Both the position numbers and the translations under genes were made by a program. From CAYQUO01 sp964420835 (GTDB lineage Bacteria; Chloroflexota; Anaerolineae; Anaerolineales; Anaerolineaceae): a stretch of DNA of 64,000 bases. Below the pieces are notes generated by a model. The model was not told where the DNA came from, searched no databases, and saw nothing but the letters and a program-made list of their open reading frames with translations. Of this stretch, positions 38,954-47,289 are shown one piece after another; position 1 is the first letter of the stretch; each line of letters begins with the position of its first letter. Where the stretch lies: assembly GCA_964420835.1 (NCBI GenBank), contig CAYQUO010000018.1, positions 7,380-71,379 on the forward strand. Direction: 5' to 3'.

Positions 38954-41283
38954 GGCTGGGCCGGCTCCACATAATAGACCTGCCCATCTTCTGCCTTCTC
39001 CAGTTGCTGGATGGATAATGGGGTCCCGGTCAGGGCGGAGAGGTCCGGCAGGCCTTTGGGCTTGGTGCGGGTTTGCACCGGTGCAACCTGGTCGAACCAA
39101 AATAGCAGGAAGGGTTGTATCTTCTCCGGAAGGTAGATGTTGTTTTCCACCCGGCCATCCATCAGGGCGGAGGGTTGGATGTCGGCATAAACGTACAGGC
39201 AGCGCGGGCAGTTGCTGTAGAACGGCACGGTACGTGCGGGAGGGTTGTTCCGCAGCAGCCCTGCCAGGCTGCTGTTCTGCAGGGCTCGAAAGGCAAACCC
39301 CTGGTTGGTGATGCTCTGCATTGGGTCCATGTGCGTGAACTGCCAGGCCAGCCGGGCAGGCGGGAAGAGCATGCATGGCAGGATGAGGGCGATGATCACC
39401 CTGACCGGTACTGGCCTCCGGTTGATTGCAGACGACCAGGCCCTTTGAAGGCCTGCCATCAGGAGAATCGTCAAGGGCAGGTGCAGGGGAGCCAGGATGC
39501 GGTCGTTGATGGCTGCGTTGGTCAGGATGGAAAGGTAAGCGGTGATGGCAATGGCATAAGCCAGGCCAAAGAGGGCGAGGGTCCGGGCAGATAGTCCCCT
39601 CTTCCTGTTCCTGGCTGTCATCCCGTAAACGGCCAGGCTGGTCCACAACAATGCGACCGGGATTGCCAGTTCCGGGCGGGTTGTCCAAACTGCCGGCAGT
39701 GGCGTGTACCAGCCGCTGATGGTGGCTGCCAGGCTGGCCAGGTTCTCGCCCAGGCTCAACTCGGCGGCAGAACGGGGGCCGGTGAGCGTTCCAGCCATCA
39801 GCCAGTTGCGTCCCACCCAGAGCGCCAGGGGAAAGCCCGCAGCCAGGCCAAATGCAAGCGTTCGGACCACCCGCCGTTGGAGGCTGATGGAAGAGGTGAG
39901 CAGGAAGACCAGCCCGGCCACAGGCAACAGATAAACCCCGATGTAGCGGGTTAGAGAGCAAAGCGCGGCGGCCAGTGCAGAAGCAGCCGCATCAAACGCC
40001 TTTCCCTCTTGAAGGTATTTGACCAGGTACAGAAGGAAAACTGCCTGGAGAACCAGGTATAGCGGTTCGGACATGGCGGATGAAAATGAGATCAGCAGGG
40101 GCCGGGCGAGCACAAACAACAGCATTCCGGGCCAAAAGAACCCCTGCGTGCCTTGGAAGACCCGGCGGGCGATGCACCCGCTCAAACAGGTGGCAAGCAT
40201 TAACAACAGCGCGTTCAGCCAGCGATTCAATTCCAGGGCTCCAAAGCGGGAGACCCCGCAGAGCGGCGCAAGCACGGCCGGGTAGAGCGGCGGCCACCAG
40301 ACGTACGTGTCCCCGTCCATGGCGATATAACCCTCCCCGGCAGCCAGGTGTCTTCCGGCGCTCAGGTAACTGGTGGTATCGGTCTCAACCAACAAGCCGG
40401 TTTTGGTTGTTGCAACCAGGAAGATCGCGGCTGACAGCAGGCCGAGGAACAGCATCCCGGCATAAAACCCCCGGCTGGGGGGTTGAAGGGATGCATTCGC
40501 GGGGCGTTTCGGGCTTGGTGTGCCAAAGGCAAGCAGAACCAATGCTAGCAGCCCCAGGTACAAACCGCCAACTGCCGCCCCGGCGCACAACCAGGTCAGG
40601 GCGCTGATCGGCCAGGGGTTTTTCCGTTGATAGCGCACAACCAGTTCGCCAGGTTCGGGCGCGTAGGTATCCAGCCTGGTCACCTGGCCATCCCAGGTAA
40701 CCTGCACGATCCCGCAACCGGGGCAGGAGCGGAAGACGAGCTCTCCCTGTTGCAACCTGCCCTGCCAGGCCAGGCCTGTTGCCATCCTGCCGTCTGTTTC
40801 CAGCGCGGTGCCATTCCGCTGCCATTCGCCGGATGGGGTGAACGTGTTGTAACTGATGAAGCGGTTCCCGGTGGAGAATGCCAGCAGGGTGACCGATGAT
40901 CCGGAGGATTGCAGGTTGTGCGTGCCATCCACGGACACATCCAATTTGGTTGGAGAAAGCATTAACGGCTGCAGTTGTGTTGGGAGAAAAGTAACCAGCA
41001 GAAGCCCAAACAGGAGACTAACAACGCACATACCGATGACGGCAGGGCGGCACAGGGCCGCCAGTGCCGGCAGGATGAGCCAGCGCAGGAGCAAAAGGGA
41101 AAAACCGCAGGCAGCCAACAGGACGACCAGGGCAAGCAGAACGAGCCGGCGGTTGATGAACTCGCTTTGCAGGGCTGCGGTGTAAATGAAAATGGCTGAG
41201 GCCAAGCCGAGCAATCCTCCCGGGAGGATCGCTTTCCTTATCTTAAAGCCGGACAGCATTCGCACAGGCGGAAGTTTATTCAT
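38950..41283 (-). CDS. Large polytopic GT-C-like membrane glycosyltransferase
   Basis: 777 residues. Three N-terminal membrane segments, a beta-rich extracytoplasmic insert (about 110-215), then about ten segments. ETDTTSYLSAGRHLAAGEGY in the first outer loop of the core supplies the catalytic-type acidic residues of GT-C enzymes, and WWPPLYPAV follows. I infer lipid-linked sugar transfer at the outer face. The layout, including a 'VQVTWDG' strand in the insert, mirrors the protein at 17732. The start overlaps the DNA methyltransferase stop by 8 nt. Confidence 0.75.
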   Translation of the reverse strand: MNKLPPVRMLSGFKIRKAILPGGLLGLASAIFIYTAALQSEFINRRLVLLALVVLLAACGFSLLLLRWLILPALAALCRPAVIGMCVVSLLFGLLLVTFLPTQLQPLMLSPTKLDVSVDGTHNLQSSGSSVTLLAFSTGNRFISYNTFTPSGEWQRNGTALETDGRMATGLAWQGRLQQGELVFRSCPGCGIVQVTWDGQVTRLDTYAPEPGELVVRYQRKNPWPISALTWLCAGAAVGGLYLGLLALVLLAFGTPSPKRPANASLQPPSRGFYAGMLFLGLLSAAIFLVATTKTGLLVETDTTSYLSAGRHLAAGEGYIAMDGDTYVWWPPLYPAVLAPLCGVSRFGALELNRWLNALLLMLATCLSGCIARRVFQGTQGFFWPGMLLFVLARPLLISFSSAMSEPLYLVLQAVFLLYLVKYLQEGKAFDAAASALAAALCSLTRYIGVYLLPVAGLVFLLTSSISLQRRVVRTLAFGLAAGFPLALWVGRNWLMAGTLTGPRSAAELSLGENLASLAATISGWYTPLPAVWTTRPELAIPVALLWTSLAVYGMTARNRKRGLSARTLALFGLAYAIAITAYLSILTNAAINDRILAPLHLPLTILLMAGLQRAWSSAINRRPVPVRVIIALILPCMLFPPARLAWQFTHMDPMQSITNQGFAFRALQNSSLAGLLRNNPPARTVPFYSNCPRCLYVYADIQPSALMDGRVENNIYLPEKIQPFLLFWFDQVAPVQTRTKPKGLPDLSALTGTPLSIQQLEKAEDGQVYYVEPAQP

Positions 41284-42130
41284 GCTGCAGGGGTTCCCAG
41301 CCTACCCAATTAATGCTCATTTCTCCGGCGAAGCGTTTTGCCATGGTTTCCATGGCGGCGGGGTTGTTGTCGACCAGGATGAACTGCCGCCCAAGCTGCA
41401 GACAACTCGCACCGACTGTGCCGCTCCCGGCAAAAAAATCCATCACGGTATCCCCCGGGTTGGATGAAGCCTGGACGATGCGGTTGATGATGCCAAGTGG
41501 TTTTTGGGTGGGGTATCCGGTTTTTTCCCGGCTGTTGGTGGGAACAATGGTGTGCCACCAGGTATCGGTGGGCAGTTTGCCGCGGGCTGCTTTCTCCCTG
41601 CCCACCAGGCCTGGTGCCATATAGGGGATGCGTTCGACCTGATCCGTATTGAAGATGTAGTTGCGGGGATCTTTTACATACCAGAGGATATTGTCATGCT
41701 TGGGAGGCCAGCGGTGACGGGTACGTGCCCCGTAATCATACGCCCAGATGATCTCGTTTAGAAAGCAATCCCGGCCAAAGATTTGATCCAGGAGGATCTT
41801 GCAATAATGCACCTCCCGGTAGTCGATGTGAAAGTAGAGGCTTCCATTGGGTTTTAAAATACGGTGGGACTGTTCCAGGCGGGGTCGCAGGAAAGCCAGG
41901 TAGTCTTCATGCTTGTCGGAATAACTTTTCTTATCCAGCAGGGTTGTCCGGTAACGCCGGCCACCAAAACCAGTGCGATCACCGCTGTCGTCGTTGTCGG
42001 TCTGCAACCTGGATCTTGACTGGACCTTGCCTGTATTAAAGGGCGGGTCGATGTAGATCAGGTCAACCAGTTCATCCGAAAGTGAAAGCAGTATGGGAAG
42101 GTTGTCACCGAAGTAGATCCGGTTGGGCAT
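41276..42130 (-). CDS. Site-specific DNA methyltransferase (N6-A/N4-C, beta-class order)
   Basis: 284 residues. The catalytic motif IV DPPFNTG lies near residue 39, and the AdoMet motif I DFFAGSGTVGASC lies near residue 240, so motif IV precedes motif I (beta order). YHxHxDYR-like YFHIDYREVHYCK and GYPTQKP are also typical. No restriction endonuclease gene is adjacent, so it looks like an orphan methylase. The ATG at 42130 starts the domain, though 42160 is possible. It overlaps the end of the PII-like gene by 26 nt. Confidence 0.88.
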   Translation of the reverse strand: MPNRIYFGDNLPILLSLSDELVDLIYIDPPFNTGKVQSRSRLQTDNDDSGDRTGFGGRRYRTTLLDKKSYSDKHEDYLAFLRPRLEQSHRILKPNGSLYFHIDYREVHYCKILLDQIFGRDCFLNEIIWAYDYGARTRHRWPPKHDNILWYVKDPRNYIFNTDQVERIPYMAPGLVGREKAARGKLPTDTWWHTIVPTNSREKTGYPTQKPLGIINRIVQASSNPGDTVMDFFAGSGTVGASCLQLGRQFILVDNNPAAMETMAKRFAGEMSINWVGWEPLQHE

Positions 42131-42449
42131 GGTTTGATTGTAGCATGCCGGTGTTGCCATCGTCCAGTTTTCCGATGATGGTTTCGGTCGTTTCGATCAG
42201 TCTTTCGATGAGGGCCTCATCGTCAACGATCGTGATCAGGGTCCGGTTGGTTGTCTCTTCATGCCTCAGCAGGTTGTTGATGCTGGGCATCAGGGGCAGG
42301 TCGTCCCGCAGTGTTGAGAACTGGCGCAGGCGCCCCAGCCCTGTGCTGGGAAAAATCGTCACACCCTGCACACCGGCCTCTTCCCAGGCGTTCAGGAGTT
42401 CGTCCAGTTTTTCCGGGTTGTGCAACACAAGCAGGAGCAGATAATTCAT
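42105..42449 (-). CDS. Small PII-like signalling protein
   Basis: 114 residues. MNYLLLLVLHNPEKLDELLNAWEEAGVQGVT has the beta-alpha-beta opening of PII/CutA-type ferredoxin-like folds. VDDEALIERLIETTETIIG near the end fits the second helix. It is coupled by ATGA overlap to the CPA2 antiporter upstream, so it may regulate that transporter. The T-loop Tyr of classical GlnB is not present. Confidence 0.7.
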   Translation of the reverse strand: MNYLLLLVLHNPEKLDELLNAWEEAGVQGVTIFPSTGLGRLRQFSTLRDDLPLMPSINNLLRHEETTNRTLITIVDDEALIERLIETTETIIGKLDDGNTGMLQSNHAQPDLLR

Positions 42450-43687
42450 GATGCCTCTTTTTTATCAACGGATTTTTCAAGGATGCCTTCATTGAGGGAA
42501 TGTGCGTTTCTCTCCGAAAAGGCGGACCTGAGCAACGGCGGGGTGACGAGTGTCGTCACAAGCACCATGCCGATCAGAGAGGAGAAGGTCTCATTGGCCA
42601 GGATCCCGTCACGGATGCCGATCTGGGCGATGATCAGGCCCACTTCACCCCTTGAGATCATCCCAATGCCGAACTGAAGTGCTTCCTTGGGGCTGAAACC
42701 ACCCATTTTGGACCCCAATCCTGCCCCCAACACTTTCCCCACGATGGCAATTGCGGATATGGCAATGAAGGGGATCAATGTGCCGGCTGAGAGTACGCCC
42801 AGGTTAATGTTCAGGCCGATGCTCACAAAGAAAATGGGGACAAAGAACCCGTAGGCAATGGCTCGGATTCGCCCTTCAATGTCGATCTTTTCGGGTGTTC
42901 GTGAGAACATTAATCCGGCAATAAAGGAGCCGGTGATGGCCGCAACACCTCCGACAATTTCAGCCGCCAGGGCATAGGAAAGGAGGATGACAACTGCCAG
43001 GGTGAGCGTGCTTTGGCTGATGGACAGGTTTTTTACCTTGCGGGAGATCCAGGGAAGGGCATACAGGCCGAAGGCAATGGAGAAGCCCATGAACACGAGC
43101 ATTTGCAGAAATACAACCGCAATTTCCAGCAGGCCGTTCCCGCCTTCAAGAACTGCAAGGAAAACGGAAAGAAGAAGGATCACCAGGACGTCATCCAGGA
43201 CCGCAGCACCCAAAAGCCCGAGCCCGACCCGGCTGCGCAGGGCCTTCAGTTCGATGAGCGTTTGAGCGGAAATGCTGACACTTGTGGCGCCGAGCGCCAG
43301 CCCGAGAAAGATGCATTCCAGGTTCCCATAGCCTAGCAGGCGGCCGGTGGCCCAGCCCAGGCCTGTTGGGAAGATTACGCCGAAGAAGCCGCCGAGGATG
43401 GTGACGCGTTTATCGCGCATTAGTTCAGTGAGATCCAGTTCCAAGCCGGCCAGGAACATCAACAGCAACACCCCGATCTCGCCCATCTGGATCACCACTT
43501 CGTGCAGGTGGGCATCCGTGATGATGCTGGAATGTGTCAGGTCGATTAGGCTGGGGCCAAGCACAACACCAACCAGCAGTTCTCCGAGTATGGAGGGTTG
43601 ACCTATGCGGGTGGTCAGATACCCGGCGGTTTTTGAGAACAGGAGAATAACAACAAGTACCAGGATGAGTTGCAGAAAGGGCGTCAT
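42446..43687 (-). CDS. CPA2-family cation:proton antiporter (KefB/NapA-like)
   Basis: 413 residues with about twelve membrane segments. IGQPSILGELLVGVVLGP, MGEIGVLLLMFLAGLELDL and GAAVLDDVLVILLLSVFLA carry the CPA2 signature; the LDD motif holds the ion-binding Asp. No TrkA-N/RCK domain is attached. GMISRGEVGLIIAQIG is the late-helix motif. The start at 43687 begins the first membrane segment; an upstream ATG is less likely. It forms an operon with the PII-like gene, which may supply the missing regulatory part. Confidence 0.88.
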   Translation of the reverse strand: MTPFLQLILVLVVILLFSKTAGYLTTRIGQPSILGELLVGVVLGPSLIDLTHSSIITDAHLHEVVIQMGEIGVLLLMFLAGLELDLTELMRDKRVTILGGFFGVIFPTGLGWATGRLLGYGNLECIFLGLALGATSVSISAQTLIELKALRSRVGLGLLGAAVLDDVLVILLLSVFLAVLEGGNGLLEIAVVFLQMLVFMGFSIAFGLYALPWISRKVKNLSISQSTLTLAVVILLSYALAAEIVGGVAAITGSFIAGLMFSRTPEKIDIEGRIRAIAYGFFVPIFFVSIGLNINLGVLSAGTLIPFIAISAIAIVGKVLGAGLGSKMGGFSPKEALQFGIGMISRGEVGLIIAQIGIRDGILANETFSSLIGMVLVTTLVTPPLLRSAFSERNAHSLNEGILEKSVDKKEAS

Positions 43688-43738
43688 GGTTGCCAGGTTC
43701 TCTTTGAGGTTCCACAAAGTATAACTTAAAATGACCAA

Positions 43739-44541
43739 TGGGTTTTTCTCGGATTGTCAAAGCCGAACCTTGGAGTGAGGCCCTTTTTCTTGATGCTGGC
43801 AGCAGCAGTCGTAAACCGCCAGGATACCTTTACAACGGGAACAAGACGGTCTGCACGCAAGGCGCGGGCTACAGATGCCAAAATCGCTTTGTTGGGAATG
43901 CACCTTGCCAATCATTGCCGGGAAAATGGGCTGAGTTCAAATTCAGGTCACATAGGCAAACTGCCGTATGTGGCAACCCGGCATGGTATTGGCATTTGTT
44001 CTCACAATCACTACGGCCAGGGGAGAACTTGGGGAACCAGGCACGTCATTACGAATCCTTTTTTACGAAACCAACCATCTTTCTTCTGTCGGACCAATGG
44101 GACGGTAATTTATCCGGGAACGGATCCCAGGCTCTCAGTAACTTGTCCCCTTCCTGCGGCTTAATGCGCCATGGACAGAAAAGGATTCCATTTCCCTTGC
44201 CCAGGCGGTTGATCGCTTTTTGAACTTTTTACAATTGGAACGGAAGGAATAAACCTGTTCCTGTTTTGTCCAAATTCCTGGAAAGAAAGGGGACAATTGC
44301 AGGTTTTATTGCTTTTAAGCACCCACAGTACAACCCGATTGATTGAACGATCTTTGACAGATTACCATCCCTGCAAAACGGTCTGAGAGAACTGCAAGGG
44401 AACACTGCCGGCTAGTTCGACACCATGATCCAACGCGAGGGTTGGAGATTAATTAATGGATGGGGGAAGTTCTCGGGAGATGATTCGGCCCAGGCTGGTT
44501 TGTTTTGGGCCCATTCTGTGAAGCGAAATTAATCCGGTTAA
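43739..44541. other. Gene-poor stretch, nothing recognised
   Basis: About 800 nt. Short open frames exist on both strands (up to 136 codons) but none has recognisable motifs, good ribosome-binding sites or coding-like composition. A minus-strand frame near 44050-44220 has reasonable amino-acid content yet no start. No tRNA, repeat array or IS end was seen. TTAATTAA occurs at both 44450-44457 and 44537-44544. Confidence 0.4.
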
Positions 44542-45495
44542 TTAACTGGGAAAAAGGTTCGGCGGGCCTCTGCGGATGCGTTCGATCAACGCATCCAACC
44601 CCCCGGCTTTTCCATGTGTCAGGTGCCAGGCCGTGTCGATCCACCAGGTCGCCCCGGCATCGGCGTATGGTTTGATCGTATCCACAGCCTTCTTTCGGTC
44701 TTCCGGCAGCAGACCTTCGAGGATGATGTCGAACCGACCATTCCCCTGACGATGATGGCAGGAATACCGTTTCAGGTCGACAATATCCTGCACGCTCATG
44801 CCCCCAGCCAGGGCAAATCCATCCCGGTCCATATTCTTCCCATCCTCGGCAAAGCGGACCGGAAGAATGCCGTCCCAGCGCAATGCCCGTGCAAGGGAGC
44901 GTTCCTTTTTCCAGGCTGCGACCACCCAAACGGGAATGCGGGGCTCCTGGAGCGGCCGGGGTAGAAATAACATCTCCTGCAAACTGTAATGCCTGCCGTG
45001 GAAATGATAGGGAACCCCGCTCCAAAGACCCTGCAGGATGGACAGGCCCTCATCCAGCAGTTCAGCCCTTAATACCCGGTCGGCTGGCTCGTTCACCTTG
45101 CTGAAGGCACCGTCGGCGGGTACACCCAACCCAACGGAAAGGATCAGTCGCCCATTGCTCAGATGGTCTAGGGTGACCGTTTCGCGCGCCAGCAGCCATG
45201 GCCGGCGCCTGGATACCGGCGTGATGAGCGTTCCCAGGCGGATTTGATGGGTGGCAAGGGCCATGGCGGCCAGGGAAATCCATGGGTCGCAGGTGACTGC
45301 AGCTGCCTTGTCTTCGGTTTCGAAATGGACAATATCCCAGATGAAAACCCCATCCCATCCGGCGCTCTCGGCTTCCACGGCAAGGGATGCCAGCGCGCGG
45401 GGGTCTCCACAGGCGCCCATGTTGGACAGTTCGAGGCCAAACCTCAATGCCCGGCTGGGGCCAGCCCGGTTCGGAGGATCAGAGGTCATCTTCAT
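44542..45495 (-). CDS. LLM-class flavin-dependent oxidoreductase
   Basis: 317 residues. A luciferase-like TIM barrel: LRFGLELSNMGACGDPRALA at the start, AGWDGVFIWDIVHF, IRLGTLITPVSRRRPWLLARE and LDHLSNGRLILSVGLG are standard for LLM/F420-type enzymes. GVxYHFHGRHYSLQ and PRIPVWVVAAWKKE also match. The cofactor may be FMN or F420 and the substrate is unknown. Single gene. Confidence 0.88.
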   Translation of the reverse strand: MKMTSDPPNRAGPSRALRFGLELSNMGACGDPRALASLAVEAESAGWDGVFIWDIVHFETEDKAAAVTCDPWISLAAMALATHQIRLGTLITPVSRRRPWLLARETVTLDHLSNGRLILSVGLGVPADGAFSKVNEPADRVLRAELLDEGLSILQGLWSGVPYHFHGRHYSLQEMLFLPRPLQEPRIPVWVVAAWKKERSLARALRWDGILPVRFAEDGKNMDRDGFALAGGMSVQDIVDLKRYSCHHRQGNGRFDIILEGLLPEDRKKAVDTIKPYADAGATWWIDTAWHLTHGKAGGLDALIERIRRGPPNLFPS

Positions 45496-45632
45496 CTGGA
45501 ATATTTAATGGCGGCCAGACCTGTTTTCGGCTTTGACCGCCAGGCAAACACATTTGGATGGAAATTCCCGCCTGGTTGTCCCTTCCAGCGGCTTTCCCAA
45601 GGGATGACGGGCTGACCTATTCTCACTGGGCC

Positions 45633-46145
45633 TTATACACCAATCAATGGTTTGCCGTTAAGAACCTGCTTCACCTGAATGGGTGTGTTTTCGGTCAGGG
45701 CTTTTTCGGTAAAGCACATCCGGCGGGCAAGTTGAAACAGGAGGGCTACTGCTTCAGGAGGTTCCTCTGTGTCCACAGAGATTTCCACATCAAAACCATC
45801 TGCAAAGCCTTCTGCGTCACCGCGGAGAACCGATCCCTGTTCGTGAAAATGGGCAGAGATCCTGACGCGCTCATTTCGTATGGCCATCTTCTTTTTTGCC
45901 GCAACCTGCGACACGTGGGAGATCAGTCAGAGCGCCATCCCGGAAACGAAGTAAGTTAATGGGGTTGGCGCAGTTCCCTCACCTCCGGGCATATAGGTTC
46001 CTTCGTCGCTGATGAACGCGTAGAGCCGCCCAGTTTCAGGCTGGCCGGCCACCACCTGTTTTCGCCATTTTTCAATCGAACTGGCATCGGCGGTTACCAA
46101 GATGTCCCGGAAACCTGCCGGCTTGGATGCAGTTGAATCGGTCAT
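45633..46145 (-). CDS. OsmC-like redox protein with in-frame TGA at the catalytic cysteine (candidate selenoprotein)
   Basis: One frame of 170 sense codons is broken only by TGA at 45929-45927, codon 73. Upstream it reads DEGTYMPGGEGTAPTPLTYF and VSGMAL; after the TGA it continues LISHVSQVAAKKKMAIRN and ends with RRMCFTEKALTEN. In OsmC-family proteins the first catalytic Cys lies 11 residues after a Pro in this helix, and the TGA is exactly there. The second catalytic Cys is Cys144. A hairpin with a GGU loop begins 14 nt after the TGA, as in bacterial SECIS elements. OsmC proteins reduce organic hydroperoxides. If not selenocysteine, the gene is broken. Confidence 0.7.
45897..45912 (-). promoter_or_regulatory. 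Candidate bacterial SECIS hairpin
   Basis: On the minus strand TGTCGCA-GGT-TGCGGCA forms a 7-bp stem with one G-U pair and a 3-nt GGU loop. The loop starts 21 nt after the TGA, within the 16-37 nt spacing I recall for bacterial SECIS elements, and its first bases are G. Confidence 0.5.
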
Positions 46146-46351
46146 TTTCGACCTCCCGGATATTGGATATCGCCCATTATAGCAGAACAGGCAACATTCC
46201 CATCAGCCCCGGCGCAACCTAGATCTGGCGTGCCAGGGATGGTCGCTCACCCCAGTCCATTGAGCCTAATGACGATCAATCCGTTCAATAAACGGACAAG
46301 GGAGACAGGCTATTGAATGATATGCAGGCGGATGTGAACCAGGTGATCCGT

Positions 46352-47239
46352 TCAGCCTGCCCTGGCGGCTTTGGCGATCGCCTGCAAATGAGCGGGCGAA
46401 GTACCGCAGCACCCGCCGACAACGCTGGCGCCGGATTTGATCCATTCCGGAACCCGGGCACCCATATCCTCTGGTGTCACGTCATAGCGGGTGTTCCCCT
46501 GGGCATCCGTCAGCGGAAGGCCGGCATTGGGCTTGAACCAGACCGGCAGCCTGGTTGCGGCTTTGAGTTCCTGCAGTACCTTCAGGTTGTCTTCCAGGCT
46601 GCGTCCGCAGTTGATCCCGAGGAGGTTCACGCGAAACGGTTCAAGTTCCCCGGGCAATTGAGAGGGTTTCACCCCCATCATCGTCCGTGTGCCACGATCA
46701 AAACTGAAGGAACAGACCAGCGGAACCTCGCTGCTTGCATCCCGCACTGCCTTCAAGGCGGCTTTTGCTTCAGAAAAATCGAACTGGGTTTCAACGACGA
46801 CCAGGTCGACCCCGGCTTCAACCAGGGCGCCCGCCTGGAGGAGAAAGGCGTCGTATGCAACCTGCTCATCCAGGGTGCCCAGGGGTTTGAGAAGTTCGCC
46901 TGTCGGGCCGATCGACCCGGCGACAAATACGGGTTTGTCGCCGATGGCTTCCCGGGCGAGGGCAACCGCGCGGCGGTTGGTTTCTTGCGCCCGGTCTTCC
47001 ATCCCGCTGTGGGCCAGGCGGATTGGGGTGCTGCCGAAGGTGTCGGTGAGGATGATGTCGGCACCGGCATCAATAAAATCCCGGTGGAGTTGGAGGATGG
47101 CTTCGGGATTCTCCAACACCCACCGGTCTGATGGCCACCCGCCGGGCAGGCCGCGGGCCTGCAGGTTGGTGCCGGTGGCTCCATCCGCCACCAGCACCTG
47201 CCTGCTTTCCAATCGCTTGAGGAAGGGTACGGTATTCAT
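46352..47239 (-). CDS. Homocysteine S-methyltransferase family protein
   Basis: 295 residues. The TIM-barrel Hcy-binding domain opens with VLVADGATGTNLQ. The zinc ligands are the Cys in LLGINCG (about residue 212) and the CC pair in VVGGCCGTSP (about 278-279). DIILTDTFGS and GSIGPTG also match. It transfers a methyl group to homocysteine, either from S-methylmethionine or as the Hcy half of a split methionine synthase; no B12 domain is fused. Single gene with its own start at 47239. Confidence 0.9.
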   Translation of the reverse strand: MNTVPFLKRLESRQVLVADGATGTNLQARGLPGGWPSDRWVLENPEAILQLHRDFIDAGADIILTDTFGSTPIRLAHSGMEDRAQETNRRAVALAREAIGDKPVFVAGSIGPTGELLKPLGTLDEQVAYDAFLLQAGALVEAGVDLVVVETQFDFSEAKAALKAVRDASSEVPLVCSFSFDRGTRTMMGVKPSQLPGELEPFRVNLLGINCGRSLEDNLKVLQELKAATRLPVWFKPNAGLPLTDAQGNTRYDVTPEDMGARVPEWIKSGASVVGGCCGTSPAHLQAIAKAARAG

Positions 47240-47289
47240 CCCATGATTTTACCCTTTCCCACACGGTAAGTCCATTCTTTGGCCTTCGT

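Noticed and set aside
38954..39961. Long minus-strand open frame extending the DNA-alkylation-repair gene to 563 codons
   Set aside because: The extra part lies antiparallel-frame inside the GT-C gene, is His/Pro/Arg-rich and has no homology-like sequence; the ATGA overlap at 38953 gives a better start.
43754..44164. 136-codon plus-strand open frame in the gene-poor stretch
   Set aside because: No motif, no good start and irregular composition; cannot be supported as a gene.
45927..45929. TGA read as tryptophan (code change)
   Set aside because: Other genes here end at TGA normally, and the column calls for Cys, not Trp.
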